A stretch of 64,000 nucleotides of DNA from RYN-230 sp036509255 (GTDB taxonomy: Bacteria > Actinomycetota > Actinomycetes > Streptosporangiales > Streptosporangiaceae), in NCBI GenBank assembly GCA_036509255.1, contig DATCFY010000190.1:35623-99622 (forward strand). Reading direction: 5' to 3'. The notes beneath the pieces are model-generated. The model did no database searches, was not told where the DNA came from, and saw only the letters and a program-made list of their open reading frames with translations. Position numbers and translations under genes: made by a program. Shown here one piece after another: positions 27,695-36,424 of this stretch. Each line of letters opens with the position of its first letter. The stretch's first letter is position 1.

Positions 27695-30477
27695 GCCTGG
27701 CCGCGCAGGCAGCAACCACGGTGGTGGCCCTGATCGCTGCCGTGGCCGCGGTCAGCCTGTGGCGCGGGGCCAACCGGCACACGGGTTCTGTCCGGCGTGG
27801 GTACCGGATGTTCGCACTCACCGCGCTGCTCTGGGGCGCCGGGGCCATCGGCCAGCAGGCGCTGGCCAGCGCCTCGGCCGGGGCCACGTTCCCGTTCACC
27901 GTCGCCGACCTGCCCGGGCTGCTGGCGCTGGCCGCCCTGGTCGCCGGCCTGGCCAGTCTCGGATCACGGCGCGAAGCGGCGCGTCATCCCCTGGCCCAGC
28001 GCCACCGGGCCCGGCTCGGCACCGCAGTGGCGCGCGGCGCGGACGGGTTCGTAGTGGCGTCAGCGCTGTTCATCATCGCCTGGGTCACGGTGCTCAGCGC
28101 CGGCTTCGCGCATTCGGGGGACGACCCGGGCACGTTCGCCGCCGAGCTCATCCACCCCCTCGCGGACCTGCTGGTGCTGGGCGCCGTGCTGCCCCTGGCG
28201 GTGGCGGCCGGCCGGCGCGGTGTGGCCCCCGTCCTGGCCCTGCTCGCAGTGACCGTCAGCGACACGCTCGCGGTCGGGGCCAAGATCACCAACGGGCATC
28301 CCGGCGCGGCGGCCCAGTTGCTGCTGATTGCCGGGTTCTGCCTGCTCGGCTGCACCCCCTGGCTGGGCGGGTCGTGGCGGGCGGGCCCGGGGGATGCGGC
28401 CCAGTTCACCCGGGCCGGGGGGCACATGACGACCGCGCTGGCCGCGGTCAGCGCGGCGGCGGCCGCCCTGGTGCTGATCGGCTGGGTTCTGGCCGGCAGC
28501 CCGGCGGCCGAGCCGGTGCTGGCCCTGGTCACCGGGGCCGCGCTGCTCGCGCTGACCGCGCGGGTGGTGATCCTGGTGCACCGGGACAGCATCCGGTCCC
28601 AGCTGTGGAATGAGTCGGGAGAGCAGTTCCGCGATCTGGCCGACCAGATCAGTGACGTCGTCCTGGTGTGTGACTACGCCGGCGGAATCAGCTATGCGAG
28701 CCCGGCGGTCCGCGACTACGGATACACCCCGGCTGGTCTGGAAGGCCACGTGCTGACCGACCTGGTGCACCCGGAGGACCGGCTGGGCGGGTTGCGTGCG
28801 GTCCGTGAGGCGGCGTCGGTGGCGGGCGCGCCCGTGACTGGTGGATCAGCCCGGCCGGTCGGCTATTCCTGCCGGGTCCGGGCGGCCGACGGGACCTGGC
28901 GGTACGTCGAGGCGACGATCTCGCGGCACCGCAGCCAGGGTTCTCCCGACCGGCTGCTGGTCACCTCGCGGGACGTCAGCGACCAGGTGGCGCTGCGCCG
29001 CCAGATCGCGCACCTGACTTACCACGACGGGCTGACCGGGCTGCCCAACCGCGCCTATCTCGAGGAGCGGGCGCGCGAGGTATTCGGCCACCCGGACCCG
29101 GCGATCTCCGGCGTGCCCGGGGTCATCCTGGTCGATCTGGACGCGTTCACCAGCGTGAACGACGCCGCGGGTCCCAGCGTGGGAGACCTGGTCCTCGCCC
29201 AGGTGGGGCGGCGCCTGCGCGCGGTGGTGCCGCCGCGCGGCACGGTGGCCCGCTGGGGTGGCGACGTGTTCGCAGTCCTGATCCAGGAATCCTCCTCCCC
29301 CGGGGAGATCATCGACCTGGCCCAGCGCATCCTGGCCAGCGTGGCCGACGAGCCGTTCCGGGCCGCCGACCGCAGCGTTGACCTGTCCGCCAGTGTCGGT
29401 GTCGCGCTCGCCGACGGCAGCCCTGCCGGGTACGTCTGGCGGAACGCGGACACTGCGGTGTCCCGGGCCAAGGAGTCTGGCGGCGGCCGGCTGGAGGTCT
29501 TTCCGGCTCAGCCGCACCCCGACGCCCGGCGCCGCCTGAGCCTCGCGGCGCAGCTGAGCCAGACCCTCAGCCAGGGCCAGTTCAGCGAGGGCCAGTTCAG
29601 CGAGGGCCAGTTCAGCGAGGGCCAGTTCAGCGAGGCGCAGTCCGGTGAGGCGCAGCCCGGCGGGGGACGGCTGGAACTGGCCTACCGGCCCATCGCCGAC
29701 CTGGCCCGATCCCGGATCATCGGCGCGGAGGTGCTGCCTCGCTGGCGCTGGGACGGGGCCGATGTGCCGCCCTGGGAGTTCCTCGCGGCGGCGGAGACCG
29801 CCCGGGTGACCATCGAGCTGGGTGACTGGATGCTGCGCGAGTCCTGCCTCGAGGTGGCCGCCTGGAGACAGGAAGGCTGGGAGGCCAGCCTGTGGCTGCG
29901 CAGCCCGGCCACGCCGGTGACGGCGACGTTCAGCGAATCCGTGCTGGCCGCGCTGGACGCCAGCGGGCTCGCCCCGGGCGCCCTCATCCTGGAAGTGCCC
30001 CCCGTGGTGCTGGCCGAGGACGGCGACGCTGTCCTCCGGGAGCTGGGCGAGCTTCGTGAGCAGGGTGTCCGGCTGGCCGTGGATATTTCCGGCGCCGGTT
30101 ACGGCTGGCTGGCCCGGCTCAGCCACCATCCGGTGGACCTGGTCAGGATCGGGCCGGACCTGGTGGCGGGCCTGGGCGCGGACGCCGCGGCGGAAACCCT
30201 GATCAAGGCGCTGGTCCAGGTGGGCCAGGATCTCGGCATCCAGGTCGCCGCGGACGGGATCGAGCGGCCTGAGCAGCGGGATCTGCTGGCCGTCATGGGC
30301 TGCGCGCTGGGCCTCGGCCCGCTCGTAGCCGGGCCGGTTCCGCCCGTCACCATTCCGGAAGACGAAGGCCGCGGCCACGGCCAGGCCGGGGAGCACGGGG
30401 TCGGGGAGCACGGGCCGGCTGGCGGTGAGCTGCCGTTTGGCGGTGTCATCTCACCGGCACGCCATCTCGCGAGCTGA
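27691..30477 (+). CDS. Membrane PAS-GGDEF-EAL protein with degenerate active sites
   Basis: 928 residues. Residues 1-300 contain about eight membrane helices. A PAS domain follows (about 305-430, with FRDLADQISDVVLVCDYAGG and RDVSDQVALR). The cyclase-type domain has GGDVF (523-527) in place of GGDEF. The phosphodiesterase-type domain has EVL (680-682) in place of EAL, AVDISGAGYG where DDFGTG is expected, and VRIGPDL where KID is expected. Several metal ligands are therefore lost. By these motifs it is probably a c-di-GMP-binding or regulatory protein rather than an enzyme. Four GQFSE repeats separate the two domains. The intact paralog lies 4.8 kb upstream. Confidence 0.9.
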   Translation: MSLAAQAATTVVALIAAVAAVSLWRGANRHTGSVRRGYRMFALTALLWGAGAIGQQALASASAGATFPFTVADLPGLLALAALVAGLASLGSRREAARHPLAQRHRARLGTAVARGADGFVVASALFIIAWVTVLSAGFAHSGDDPGTFAAELIHPLADLLVLGAVLPLAVAAGRRGVAPVLALLAVTVSDTLAVGAKITNGHPGAAAQLLLIAGFCLLGCTPWLGGSWRAGPGDAAQFTRAGGHMTTALAAVSAAAAALVLIGWVLAGSPAAEPVLALVTGAALLALTARVVILVHRDSIRSQLWNESGEQFRDLADQISDVVLVCDYAGGISYASPAVRDYGYTPAGLEGHVLTDLVHPEDRLGGLRAVREAASVAGAPVTGGSARPVGYSCRVRAADGTWRYVEATISRHRSQGSPDRLLVTSRDVSDQVALRRQIAHLTYHDGLTGLPNRAYLEERAREVFGHPDPAISGVPGVILVDLDAFTSVNDAAGPSVGDLVLAQVGRRLRAVVPPRGTVARWGGDVFAVLIQESSSPGEIIDLAQRILASVADEPFRAADRSVDLSASVGVALADGSPAGYVWRNADTAVSRAKESGGGRLEVFPAQPHPDARRRLSLAAQLSQTLSQGQFSEGQFSEGQFSEGQFSEAQSGEAQPGGGRLELAYRPIADLARSRIIGAEVLPRWRWDGADVPPWEFLAAAETARVTIELGDWMLRESCLEVAAWRQEGWEASLWLRSPATPVTATFSESVLAALDASGLAPGALILEVPPVVLAEDGDAVLRELGELREQGVRLAVDISGAGYGWLARLSHHPVDLVRIGPDLVAGLGADAAAETLIKALVQVGQDLGIQVAADGIERPEQRDLLAVMGCALGLGPLVAGPVPPVTIPEDEGRGHGQAGEHGVGEHGPAGGELPFGGVISPARHLAS
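29578..29637. repeat. 15-bp tandem repeat encoding GQFSE, four units
   Basis: CAGTTCAGCGAGGGC is repeated from 29578, with the last unit altered. It encodes (QFSEG)n in the linker between the GGDVF and EVL domains. Confidence 0.9.
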
Positions 30478-30495
30478 GACGAACACGCTTCCAAT

Positions 30496-30524
30496 TTGAC
30501 GGCAGCCCAGGACTGGGACAGAGT
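30496..30524 (+). promoter_or_regulatory. Promoter of the ilvBNC leader
   Basis: TTGACG (30496-30501), 17 nt, then CAGAGT (30519-30524). The next 7 nt lead straight to GTG 30532 of the leader peptide, so the leader message appears leaderless. Confidence 0.5.
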
Positions 30525-30531
30525 GATATCC

Positions 30532-30579
30532 GTGCCCGGTACTCTCGTGATCGTACTCAGCAGGCGCGCTAGCAGCTGA
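30532..30579 (+). CDS. ilvB leader peptide MPGTLVIVLSRRASS
   Basis: Fifteen codons with five in a row for branched-chain amino acids, CTC GTG ATC GTA CTC (Leu Val Ile Val Leu). When charged Leu, Val or Ile tRNA is short, the ribosome would stall there. A hairpin (about 30564-30600) and a terminator (30602-30635) follow, the normal layout of an amino-acid attenuator. Leader peptides of this kind before ilvB are known in actinobacteria. Confidence 0.85.
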   Translation: MPGTLVIVLSRRASS

Positions 30580-30600
30580 CTAGTCCAGCTACTTGCGCGC
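30565..30600 (+). promoter_or_regulatory. Pause/antiterminator-type hairpin in the ilvB leader
   Basis: GCGCG pairs with CGCGC at the base and AGCTG with CAGCT near the loop, with an internal loop between. It overlaps the end of the leader frame, so ribosome position could change which structure forms. Confidence 0.6.
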
Positions 30601-30601
30601 T

Positions 30602-30635
30602 ACCCTCGTCCGCCCGAAGGCGCCGAGGGTTTTTT
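30602..30635 (+). terminator. Intrinsic terminator (attenuator) before ilvB
   Basis: ACCCTCG pairs with CGAGGGT, and inner CGCC with GGCG around a CGAA loop. A run of six T follows. It ends 40 bp before ilvB. Confidence 0.88.
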
Positions 30636-30675
30636 GTTGCCCACCACTTACCGACCGCAGACGAGGAAGCTTGCG

Positions 30676-32745
30676 ATGACCGACCAGACGACCGCGGCCC
30701 CCCCAGGCCCCGGACTGGCAGGCACGGCGCGGAAGGGGCCCAGCCCCACCCCGCGCGACCTAGCAGCCCGAGCCGCGTCACGCGATGCGGCGGACTCTCA
30801 GCCCGGCCCGGCGCAGCCGGCCGGGGCCGCGCCCGCCGAGCGCCCCCGCACTGACCCGGGCCCGCGTCACGACGCGGCCCAGCGCGACGCCGCGCCGCGC
30901 AGCGAGCCGGCCCCGGCGGCAGGCACCCGGATGACGGGTGCCTCGGCCCTGGTCCGGGCGCTGGAGCAGCTCGGTGTGGACGTCGTGTTCGGCATCCCCG
31001 GCGGCGCCATCCTGCCGCTCTACGACCCGCTCTTCGATTCGCCCTCGGTCCGGCACATCCTGGTCCGCCACGAGCAGGGCGCCGGGCACGCGGCCACCGG
31101 ATACGCGCAGGTGACCGGCCGGCCAGGGGTGTGCATGGCCACCTCGGGGCCCGGCGCGACCAACCTGGTCACCCCGCTCGCCGACGCCTACATGGACTCG
31201 GTGCCGGTGGTCGCCATCACCGGCCAGGTGCCGTCCAGCCTGATAGGCACGGACGGCTTCCAGGAAGCCGACATCTCCGGCATCTCGCTGCCGGTCACTA
31301 AGCACAACTTCCTGGTCACCAAGGCTGAGGACATCGCGCGCACGGTGGCCGAGGCGTTCCACGTGGCCTCCACCGGCCGGCCCGGCCCCGTCCTGGTTGA
31401 CGTGGCCAAGGACGCGCTCCAGGCGGAGACCGAGTTCCGCTGGCCACCCACCTTTGACCTCCCCGGCTACCACCCGGTGACCCGGCCGCATTCCCGGCAG
31501 GTCCGCGAGGCGGCCCGGCTGATCGCCGGGGCCAGCCGCCCGGTGCTGTACGTGGGCGGCGGCGTGCTCAAGGCGGGCGCCAGCCAGGAACTGCTCGAGC
31601 TGGCCGAGCTGACCGGCATCCCGGTCGTCACCACGCTGATGGCCCGCGGCGGCTTCCCGAGCAGCCACCGCCAGAACCTGGGCATGCCCGGCATGCACGG
31701 CACCGTGGCGGCCGTGGGGGCACTGCAGAAGTCGGACCTGCTCGTCACCCTCGGCGCGCGGTTCGATGACCGGGTCACCGGCAAGCTGGACAGCTTCGCG
31801 CCCGGTGCCGCGGTGGTCCACGCGGATATCGATCCCGCAGAGATCTCCAAGAACCGGCGCGCGGACGTGCCCATCGTCGGCGACTGCCGCGAGGTGATCA
31901 CCGAGCTGATCGCCGCGGTCGCGGCCGAGTTCCAGGCCGGCCACCGGCCCGACCTGAGCGCCTGGTGGTCCCAGCTGGATGCCTGGCGCAGCACCTACCC
32001 GCTCGGGTACGACCTGCCCGCGGACGGGTCCGTGGCCCCGCAGTACGTGATCGAGCGGATCGGGAAGATCGCCGGCCCTGATGCGATCTACGTGGCCGGG
32101 GTGGGCCAGCACCAGATGTGGGCCGCCCAGTTCATCAGCCACGAGCGGCCCGGGCACTGGCTGAACTCGGGCGGGGCCGGCACCATGGGTTATGCGGTGC
32201 CCGCGGCCATGGGGGCCAAGGTGGGCGACCGCGCCGCATGCGTGTGGGCGATCGACGGTGACGGCTGCTTCCAGATGACTAACCAGGAACTCGCCACCTG
32301 TGCGGTGGAGGGCATCCCGATCAAGATCGCCATCATCAACAACGGCAACCTCGGCATGGTCCGTCAGTGGCAGACACTGTTCTACAACGAGCGGTACTCC
32401 AACACCGACCTCGACCGCCGCGCGCACAGCACCGAGGCCGGGCTGGCGGGGGCCGACGGTGTCGGCGCGCCCCGGCACGACCCCGCCCCCGAGGGAGGCG
32501 GCACCCGCATCCCGGACTTCGTCAAGCTGGCCGAGGCCTACGGGTGCGTGGGCCTGCGCTGTGAGGACGCCGGAAGCGTGGACGCGGTGATCGAGCAGGC
32601 CATGAAGATCAACGACCGGCCCGTGGTGGTCGACTTCATCGTCCACCGCGACGCCATGGTCTGGCCCATGGTCGCGGCGGGCACCAGCAATGACGACATC
32701 GTCGTGGCGCGGAACCTGGCGCCGGACTGGGATGTGACCGAATGA
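30676..32745 (+). CDS. ilvB: Acetolactate synthase large subunit
   Basis: Thiamine-diphosphate enzyme that makes acetolactate or acetohydroxybutyrate, the shared first step of Val, Leu and Ile synthesis. 689 residues from ATG 30676, which follows AGGAAG by 6 nt. The usual core begins at residue 86 (MTGASALVRALEQ), so there is an 85-residue Pro/Ala-rich N-terminal extension. The activating Glu is in VRHEQGAGHAA. The ThDP-Mg motif starts at IDGDGCFQMTNQEL. An extra 25-30 residues, Gly/Ala/Pro-rich, lie between RYSNTDL and IPDFVKLAEAYG. The stop overlaps an ATG in the start region of ilvN. Expression is governed by the attenuator upstream. Confidence 0.96.
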   Translation: MTDQTTAAPPGPGLAGTARKGPSPTPRDLAARAASRDAADSQPGPAQPAGAAPAERPRTDPGPRHDAAQRDAAPRSEPAPAAGTRMTGASALVRALEQLGVDVVFGIPGGAILPLYDPLFDSPSVRHILVRHEQGAGHAATGYAQVTGRPGVCMATSGPGATNLVTPLADAYMDSVPVVAITGQVPSSLIGTDGFQEADISGISLPVTKHNFLVTKAEDIARTVAEAFHVASTGRPGPVLVDVAKDALQAETEFRWPPTFDLPGYHPVTRPHSRQVREAARLIAGASRPVLYVGGGVLKAGASQELLELAELTGIPVVTTLMARGGFPSSHRQNLGMPGMHGTVAAVGALQKSDLLVTLGARFDDRVTGKLDSFAPGAAVVHADIDPAEISKNRRADVPIVGDCREVITELIAAVAAEFQAGHRPDLSAWWSQLDAWRSTYPLGYDLPADGSVAPQYVIERIGKIAGPDAIYVAGVGQHQMWAAQFISHERPGHWLNSGGAGTMGYAVPAAMGAKVGDRAACVWAIDGDGCFQMTNQELATCAVEGIPIKIAIINNGNLGMVRQWQTLFYNERYSNTDLDRRAHSTEAGLAGADGVGAPRHDPAPEGGGTRIPDFVKLAEAYGCVGLRCEDAGSVDAVIEQAMKINDRPVVVDFIVHRDAMVWPMVAAGTSNDDIVVARNLAPDWDVTE

Positions 32746-32783
32746 GCCAGGGACTGGCCCGCCTCCGTGACCAGGAGCCGACT

Positions 32784-33335
32784 ATGAACAGGCATACGCT
32801 CTCCGTGCTGGTGGAAAACAAGCCGGGCGTGCTCGTGCGGATCGCGGGCTTGTTCTCCCGCCGCGGGTTCAACATCGACTCACTCGCGGTCGGGCCGACC
32901 GAGCACCCGGAGATCTCCCGGATGACGATCGTGGTGGACTGCGCGGATCACCCCCTGGAGCAGGTGACTAAGCAGCTCAACAAGCTGATCAACGTGCTGA
33001 AGATCGTGGAGCTCGAGCCCACCGCCTCGGTGCAGCGGGAACTGCTGCTGATCAAGGTGCGGGCCGACCTGGAGAGCAGGTCGCGAGTGCTGGAGACCGT
33101 GACACTGTTCCGTGCCAAGGTGGTTGACGTGGCCCAGGACGCGGTTACGGTCGAGGCGACCGGAAACCGCGACAAGCTGGACGCCCTGATCAGGGTCCTC
33201 GAGCCCTTCGGTATCAAGGAACTCGTCCAGTCCGGCATGGTCGCCCTCGGCCGAGGTGGCCGGTCGATCACGGACCGGGCGCTGCGGCCGGTGGACCGGG
33301 TGGCCGAACGCAGCGGAGCAGGCGCGGCGCAGTGA
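32784..33335 (+). CDS. ilvN: Acetolactate synthase small (regulatory) subunit
   Basis: Binds valine and regulates IlvB. 183 residues from ATG 32784, which follows AGGAG and gives the canonical start MNRHTLSVLVENKPG. The ATG 32742 that overlaps the ilvB stop would add 14 unlike residues. The ACT domain runs through residues 1-80 (GVLVRIAGLFSRRGFNIDSLAVG), and the C-terminal half has the family's ELLLIKV and FGIKELVQSG. Confidence 0.96.
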   Translation: MNRHTLSVLVENKPGVLVRIAGLFSRRGFNIDSLAVGPTEHPEISRMTIVVDCADHPLEQVTKQLNKLINVLKIVELEPTASVQRELLLIKVRADLESRSRVLETVTLFRAKVVDVAQDAVTVEATGNRDKLDALIRVLEPFGIKELVQSGMVALGRGGRSITDRALRPVDRVAERSGAGAAQ

Positions 33336-33390
33336 CGTGCAGGCCCGTGGCGGCCAGCACTGCGCTGGCCCGGGCCCGTGACGGCAGTCA

Positions 33391-33435
33391 GGTGAGACGG
33401 CCAGTGGTGAGACGGCCAGTGGTGAGATGAGCAGC
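33391..33435. repeat. 15-bp tandem repeat between ilvN and ilvC
   Basis: GGTGAGACGGCCAGT at 33391-33405 and 33406-33420, with a diverged third copy at 33421-33435. Confidence 0.85.
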
Positions 33436-33454
33436 GGTAAGCGAAAGGCAGACA

Positions 33455-34468
33455 ATGGCAGACATCTTCTATGACGACGGTGCCGACCTCAGCATCATCC
33501 AGGGCCGGCACGTCGCCGTCCTCGGGTACGGCAGCCAGGGACACGCGCACGCCCTGTCGCTGCGTGACTCCGGGGTCAACGTCCGGGTCGGGCTCCCGGA
33601 GGGCTCCCGCAGCCGGGACAGCGCGGCCAGCGAGGGGTTGCGGGTCATCACGCCGCGTGAGGCCTGCGAAGAGGCCGACCTGATCATGGTCCTGGTGCCG
33701 GACCACCTCCAGCGGGCGCTGTACACCGAGGCCATCGAGCCGAGCCTGGTAGATGGCGACGCCCTGTTCTTCGCGCACGGGCTGAACATCCGTTACCAGC
33801 TCATCCGCCCGCAGCCTGGCGTGGACGTGTGCATGGTGGCCCCGAAGGCGCCGGGCCACCTGGTCCGCCGCCAGTTCTCCGAGGGGCGCGGCGTGCCGGT
33901 GCTCGTCGCGGTGGAGCAGGACGCCACCGGGAACGCGTGGCCGCTGACCTTGTCCTACGCCAAGGCCATCGGCGGCACCCGGGCGGGCGCACTGGTCACC
34001 ACCTTCAAGGAGGAGACCGAGACCGACCTGTTCGGTGAGCAGGCCGTGCTCTGCGGTGGTGTCTCCGAGCTCATCAAGGCCGGGTTCGACACCCTGGTCG
34101 AGGCGGGCTACCAGCCTGAGATCGCCTACTTCGAGTGCCTGCACGAGATGAAGCTCATCGTCGACCTGATGTACGAGGGCGGCATCTCCAAGATGTACTG
34201 GTCGGTGTCGGACACCGCCGAGTTCGGCGGCTACACCCGCGGGCCGCGGCTGGTGGACGAGCGGAGCCGGGAGGAGATGCGCCGGATTCTCGCCGAAGTG
34301 CAGGACGGCACCTTCACCCGTGAGCTGATTGAGGAATTCGACGCTGGACGGCCGAACTTCCTCAAGCGGCGGGAGGCGTCCCGGGCGGACCAGATCGAGC
34401 AGGTTGGCGCCCAGTTGCGGCCGCTGATGAGCTGGCTGGACTCCTCGGGTGACGCCGACGGTTCCTGA
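33455..34468 (+). CDS. ilvC: Ketol-acid reductoisomerase (class I)
   Basis: Mg- and NADPH-dependent second step of Val/Ile synthesis. 337 residues, the short class I form. The cofactor site is AVLGYGSQGHAHALSLRDSG near residues 21-40. The metal-ligand region includes GFDTLVEAGYQPEIAYFECLHEMKLIVDL. ATG 33455 has AAAGG 6 nt before it. It follows ilvN by 119 bp with a minisatellite in the gap, and forms ilvBNC. The window carries no ilvD. Confidence 0.97.
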   Translation: MADIFYDDGADLSIIQGRHVAVLGYGSQGHAHALSLRDSGVNVRVGLPEGSRSRDSAASEGLRVITPREACEEADLIMVLVPDHLQRALYTEAIEPSLVDGDALFFAHGLNIRYQLIRPQPGVDVCMVAPKAPGHLVRRQFSEGRGVPVLVAVEQDATGNAWPLTLSYAKAIGGTRAGALVTTFKEETETDLFGEQAVLCGGVSELIKAGFDTLVEAGYQPEIAYFECLHEMKLIVDLMYEGGISKMYWSVSDTAEFGGYTRGPRLVDERSREEMRRILAEVQDGTFTRELIEEFDAGRPNFLKRREASRADQIEQVGAQLRPLMSWLDSSGDADGS

Positions 34469-34469
34469 G

Positions 34470-34572
34470 CGCGGCGGTTCCTGAGCCAGGCGGTTCCTGG
34501 GCCCCATGGTTCCTGGGCCCGGCGTTTGCGGGCCCGGTGTTCCTGAGTGCGGCGTGTCTGAGTACGGGCGAT
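34470..34572. repeat. Degenerate 15-16 bp repeats after ilvC
   Basis: About six units of the type GCGGTTCCTGAG-CCAG (variants GGGCCC) run from the ilvC stop to 34572. A strong hairpin follows. Confidence 0.6.
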
Positions 34573-34574
34573 AC

Positions 34575-34607
34575 GGTGTGGCGCCAGCCCGGGGCTGGTG
34601 CCACACC
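34575..34607. terminator. Terminator of ilvBNC
   Basis: A 15-bp stem, GGTGTGGC-G-CCAGCC with its complement, around a 3-nt loop. No U-tract. Confidence 0.78.
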
Positions 34608-34686
34608 GGCCCTGTCCTCAGTCGCTCCACCAGCCAATCCCGCACCACGGTGCGCACGATCGTACGGCTGACGGATCGGACGACTC

Positions 34687-34715
34687 GTGAACGTTTTCAC
34701 AAGCTCCGCTAGACT
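34687..34715 (+). promoter_or_regulatory. serA promoter with inverted repeat
   Basis: TAGACT (34710-34715) is a likely -10 box. GTGAA-CGTT-TTCAC (34687-34700), a perfect inverted repeat, lies over the -35 region and could bind a repressor. A GAGGGG ribosome site follows near 34736. Confidence 0.4.
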
Positions 34716-34749
34716 GGGCTTTCGCTGTCCGTCATGAGGGGCCAACGCC

Positions 34750-36342
34750 GTGCCTGCACCTATCATCCTCATCGCCGAGGAGCTTTCGCCTGCCGCTGTC
34801 GCGCAGCTGGAATCCGACTTCGACGTGCGGCACGCGGACGGCGCTGACCGCCTGGCGCTGCTGGCTGCGCTCGCGGACGCCGACGCGGTCATCGTGCGCA
34901 GCGCGACCAAGATCGATGCGGAGGCGCTGGCCCATGCCCCCCGTCTGCGCGTGGTCGCGCGCGCCGGGGTCGGCCTGGACAACGTGGACGTGGAGGCGGC
35001 CACCCGGGCGGGCGTGATGGTGGTGAACGCACCCACCTCCAACATCGTCAGCGCCGCCGAGCACGCGGTCGGCCTGCTCCTGGCCGTGGCCCGCAACGTG
35101 CCGCAGGCCGCCGCCTCGCTGCGGGCGGGCGAGTGGAAGCGGTCCGCCTTCACCGGGGTTGAACTCGACGGCAAGGTGGCCGGCATCCTCGGCCTGGGCC
35201 GCATCGGCGTCCTGGTGGCCGCCCGGCTCAGCGCGTTCGGCATGCGGGTCATCGCCTACGACCCGTACGTGCCCGCCACCCGGGCGGCCCAGCTCGGCGT
35301 GCGGCTGGCCAGCCTCGACGAGCTGCTGAGCGAGGCTGACTTCATCACCGTCCACCTCCCGAGGAATGCCGAGACGATCGGGCTCCTCGGCGACAAGGAA
35401 CTGCACCTGGTCAAGCCCTGCGTCCGGATCGTGAACGCGGCCCGGGGCGGCATCGTGGACGAGCAGGCGCTCGGGCTGGCGCTGCGTGAAGGCCGGGTGG
35501 CCGGGGCGGCCATCGACGTGTTCACCACGGAGCCCGCCGACGGTAACCCGCTGCTGGACATCCCCACGGTGGTGGGGACGCCGCATCTCGGCGCGAGCAC
35601 GGCGGAGGCGCAGGAGAAGGCAGGGACCCAGGTTGCCAAGTCGGTCCGGCTGGCCCTCGCCGGTGAGTTCGTCCCGGACGCCGTGAACGTCCAGGGGGGG
35701 ACGGTCGATGAGGACGTCAAGCCGGCCCTGCCGCTGGCCGAGAAGCTGGGCCGCATCTTCACCGCCCTGGCCGGCGGGATGGCCGCGCGAATCGACGTGG
35801 AGGTGCGCGGGGAGATCGCCGGCCACGATGTCCGGGTGCTCCAGCTGGCCGCGCTCAAGGGTGTGTTCACCGACGTGGTCGAGGACGCGGTGACCTACGT
35901 GAACGCGCCACTGCTGGCCACCGAGCGTGGCGTGGAGGTCAGCCTGGTCACCGAGGCGGAAAGCCCGGACTGGCGGAACCTGGTGACCCTGCGCGGCATC
36001 ATGCCCGACGGCCAAGTGGTCTCCGCGTCCGGCACGCTGAGCGGGCGGCGGCAGCAGGAGAAGCTGGTCGAGGTCAACGGCTTCGAGATGGAAATCGCGC
36101 CTGCCGAGCACATGGTGTTCCTCACCTACACCGACCGGCCGGGCGTGGTGGGCACCGTGGGCCAGATCCTGGGCAGCGAGGGCATCAACATCGCCGGCAT
36201 GCAGGTATGCCGTGACGCCCGGGGCGGGCACGCGATGATCGTGCTCTCGGTGGACTCGGCCATCCCGCCGGTGGTCCTCGACGACATCCTGTCCACGATC
36301 GGAGCCGTGCTCGGCCGCACCGTCGACCTCGACGAGCGCTGA
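34750..36342 (+). CDS. serA: D-3-phosphoglycerate dehydrogenase (long form)
   Basis: First step of serine synthesis. 530 residues. The N-terminal half is the D-hydroxyacid dehydrogenase core with ILGLGRIG (NAD site), catalytic Arg in NAARGGIV, Glu in FTTEPAD and His in TPHLGAST. An ASB domain (about 320-450) and a C-terminal ACT domain with TDRPGVVGTVGQILG follow, the serine-feedback long form. GTG 34750 is 8 nt after GGGG. It sits between ilvC and leuB, an arrangement common in actinobacteria. Confidence 0.96.
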   Translation: MPAPIILIAEELSPAAVAQLESDFDVRHADGADRLALLAALADADAVIVRSATKIDAEALAHAPRLRVVARAGVGLDNVDVEAATRAGVMVVNAPTSNIVSAAEHAVGLLLAVARNVPQAAASLRAGEWKRSAFTGVELDGKVAGILGLGRIGVLVAARLSAFGMRVIAYDPYVPATRAAQLGVRLASLDELLSEADFITVHLPRNAETIGLLGDKELHLVKPCVRIVNAARGGIVDEQALGLALREGRVAGAAIDVFTTEPADGNPLLDIPTVVGTPHLGASTAEAQEKAGTQVAKSVRLALAGEFVPDAVNVQGGTVDEDVKPALPLAEKLGRIFTALAGGMAARIDVEVRGEIAGHDVRVLQLAALKGVFTDVVEDAVTYVNAPLLATERGVEVSLVTEAESPDWRNLVTLRGIMPDGQVVSASGTLSGRRQQEKLVEVNGFEMEIAPAEHMVFLTYTDRPGVVGTVGQILGSEGINIAGMQVCRDARGGHAMIVLSVDSAIPPVVLDDILSTIGAVLGRTVDLDER

Positions 36343-36366
36343 CCGTCCCCGGGGCCACCCGATCGG

Positions 36367-36379
36367 TCTCACTATGAGA
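36367..36379. promoter_or_regulatory. Palindrome TCTCA-CTA-TGAGA, operator candidate for leuB region
   Basis: Perfect 5+5 inverted repeat 25 bp after serA. Its complement contains ATAGTGAGA, which resembles what I remember of the IclR-type LtbR/NdgR operators that control leucine genes in actinobacteria. No IclR gene is in the window. The match is from memory and is not checked. Confidence 0.4.
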
Positions 36380-36424
36380 GACGGATCCGTCCCGCAGGCG
36401 ACAACCCGCTGTGGAGGTACTAGG

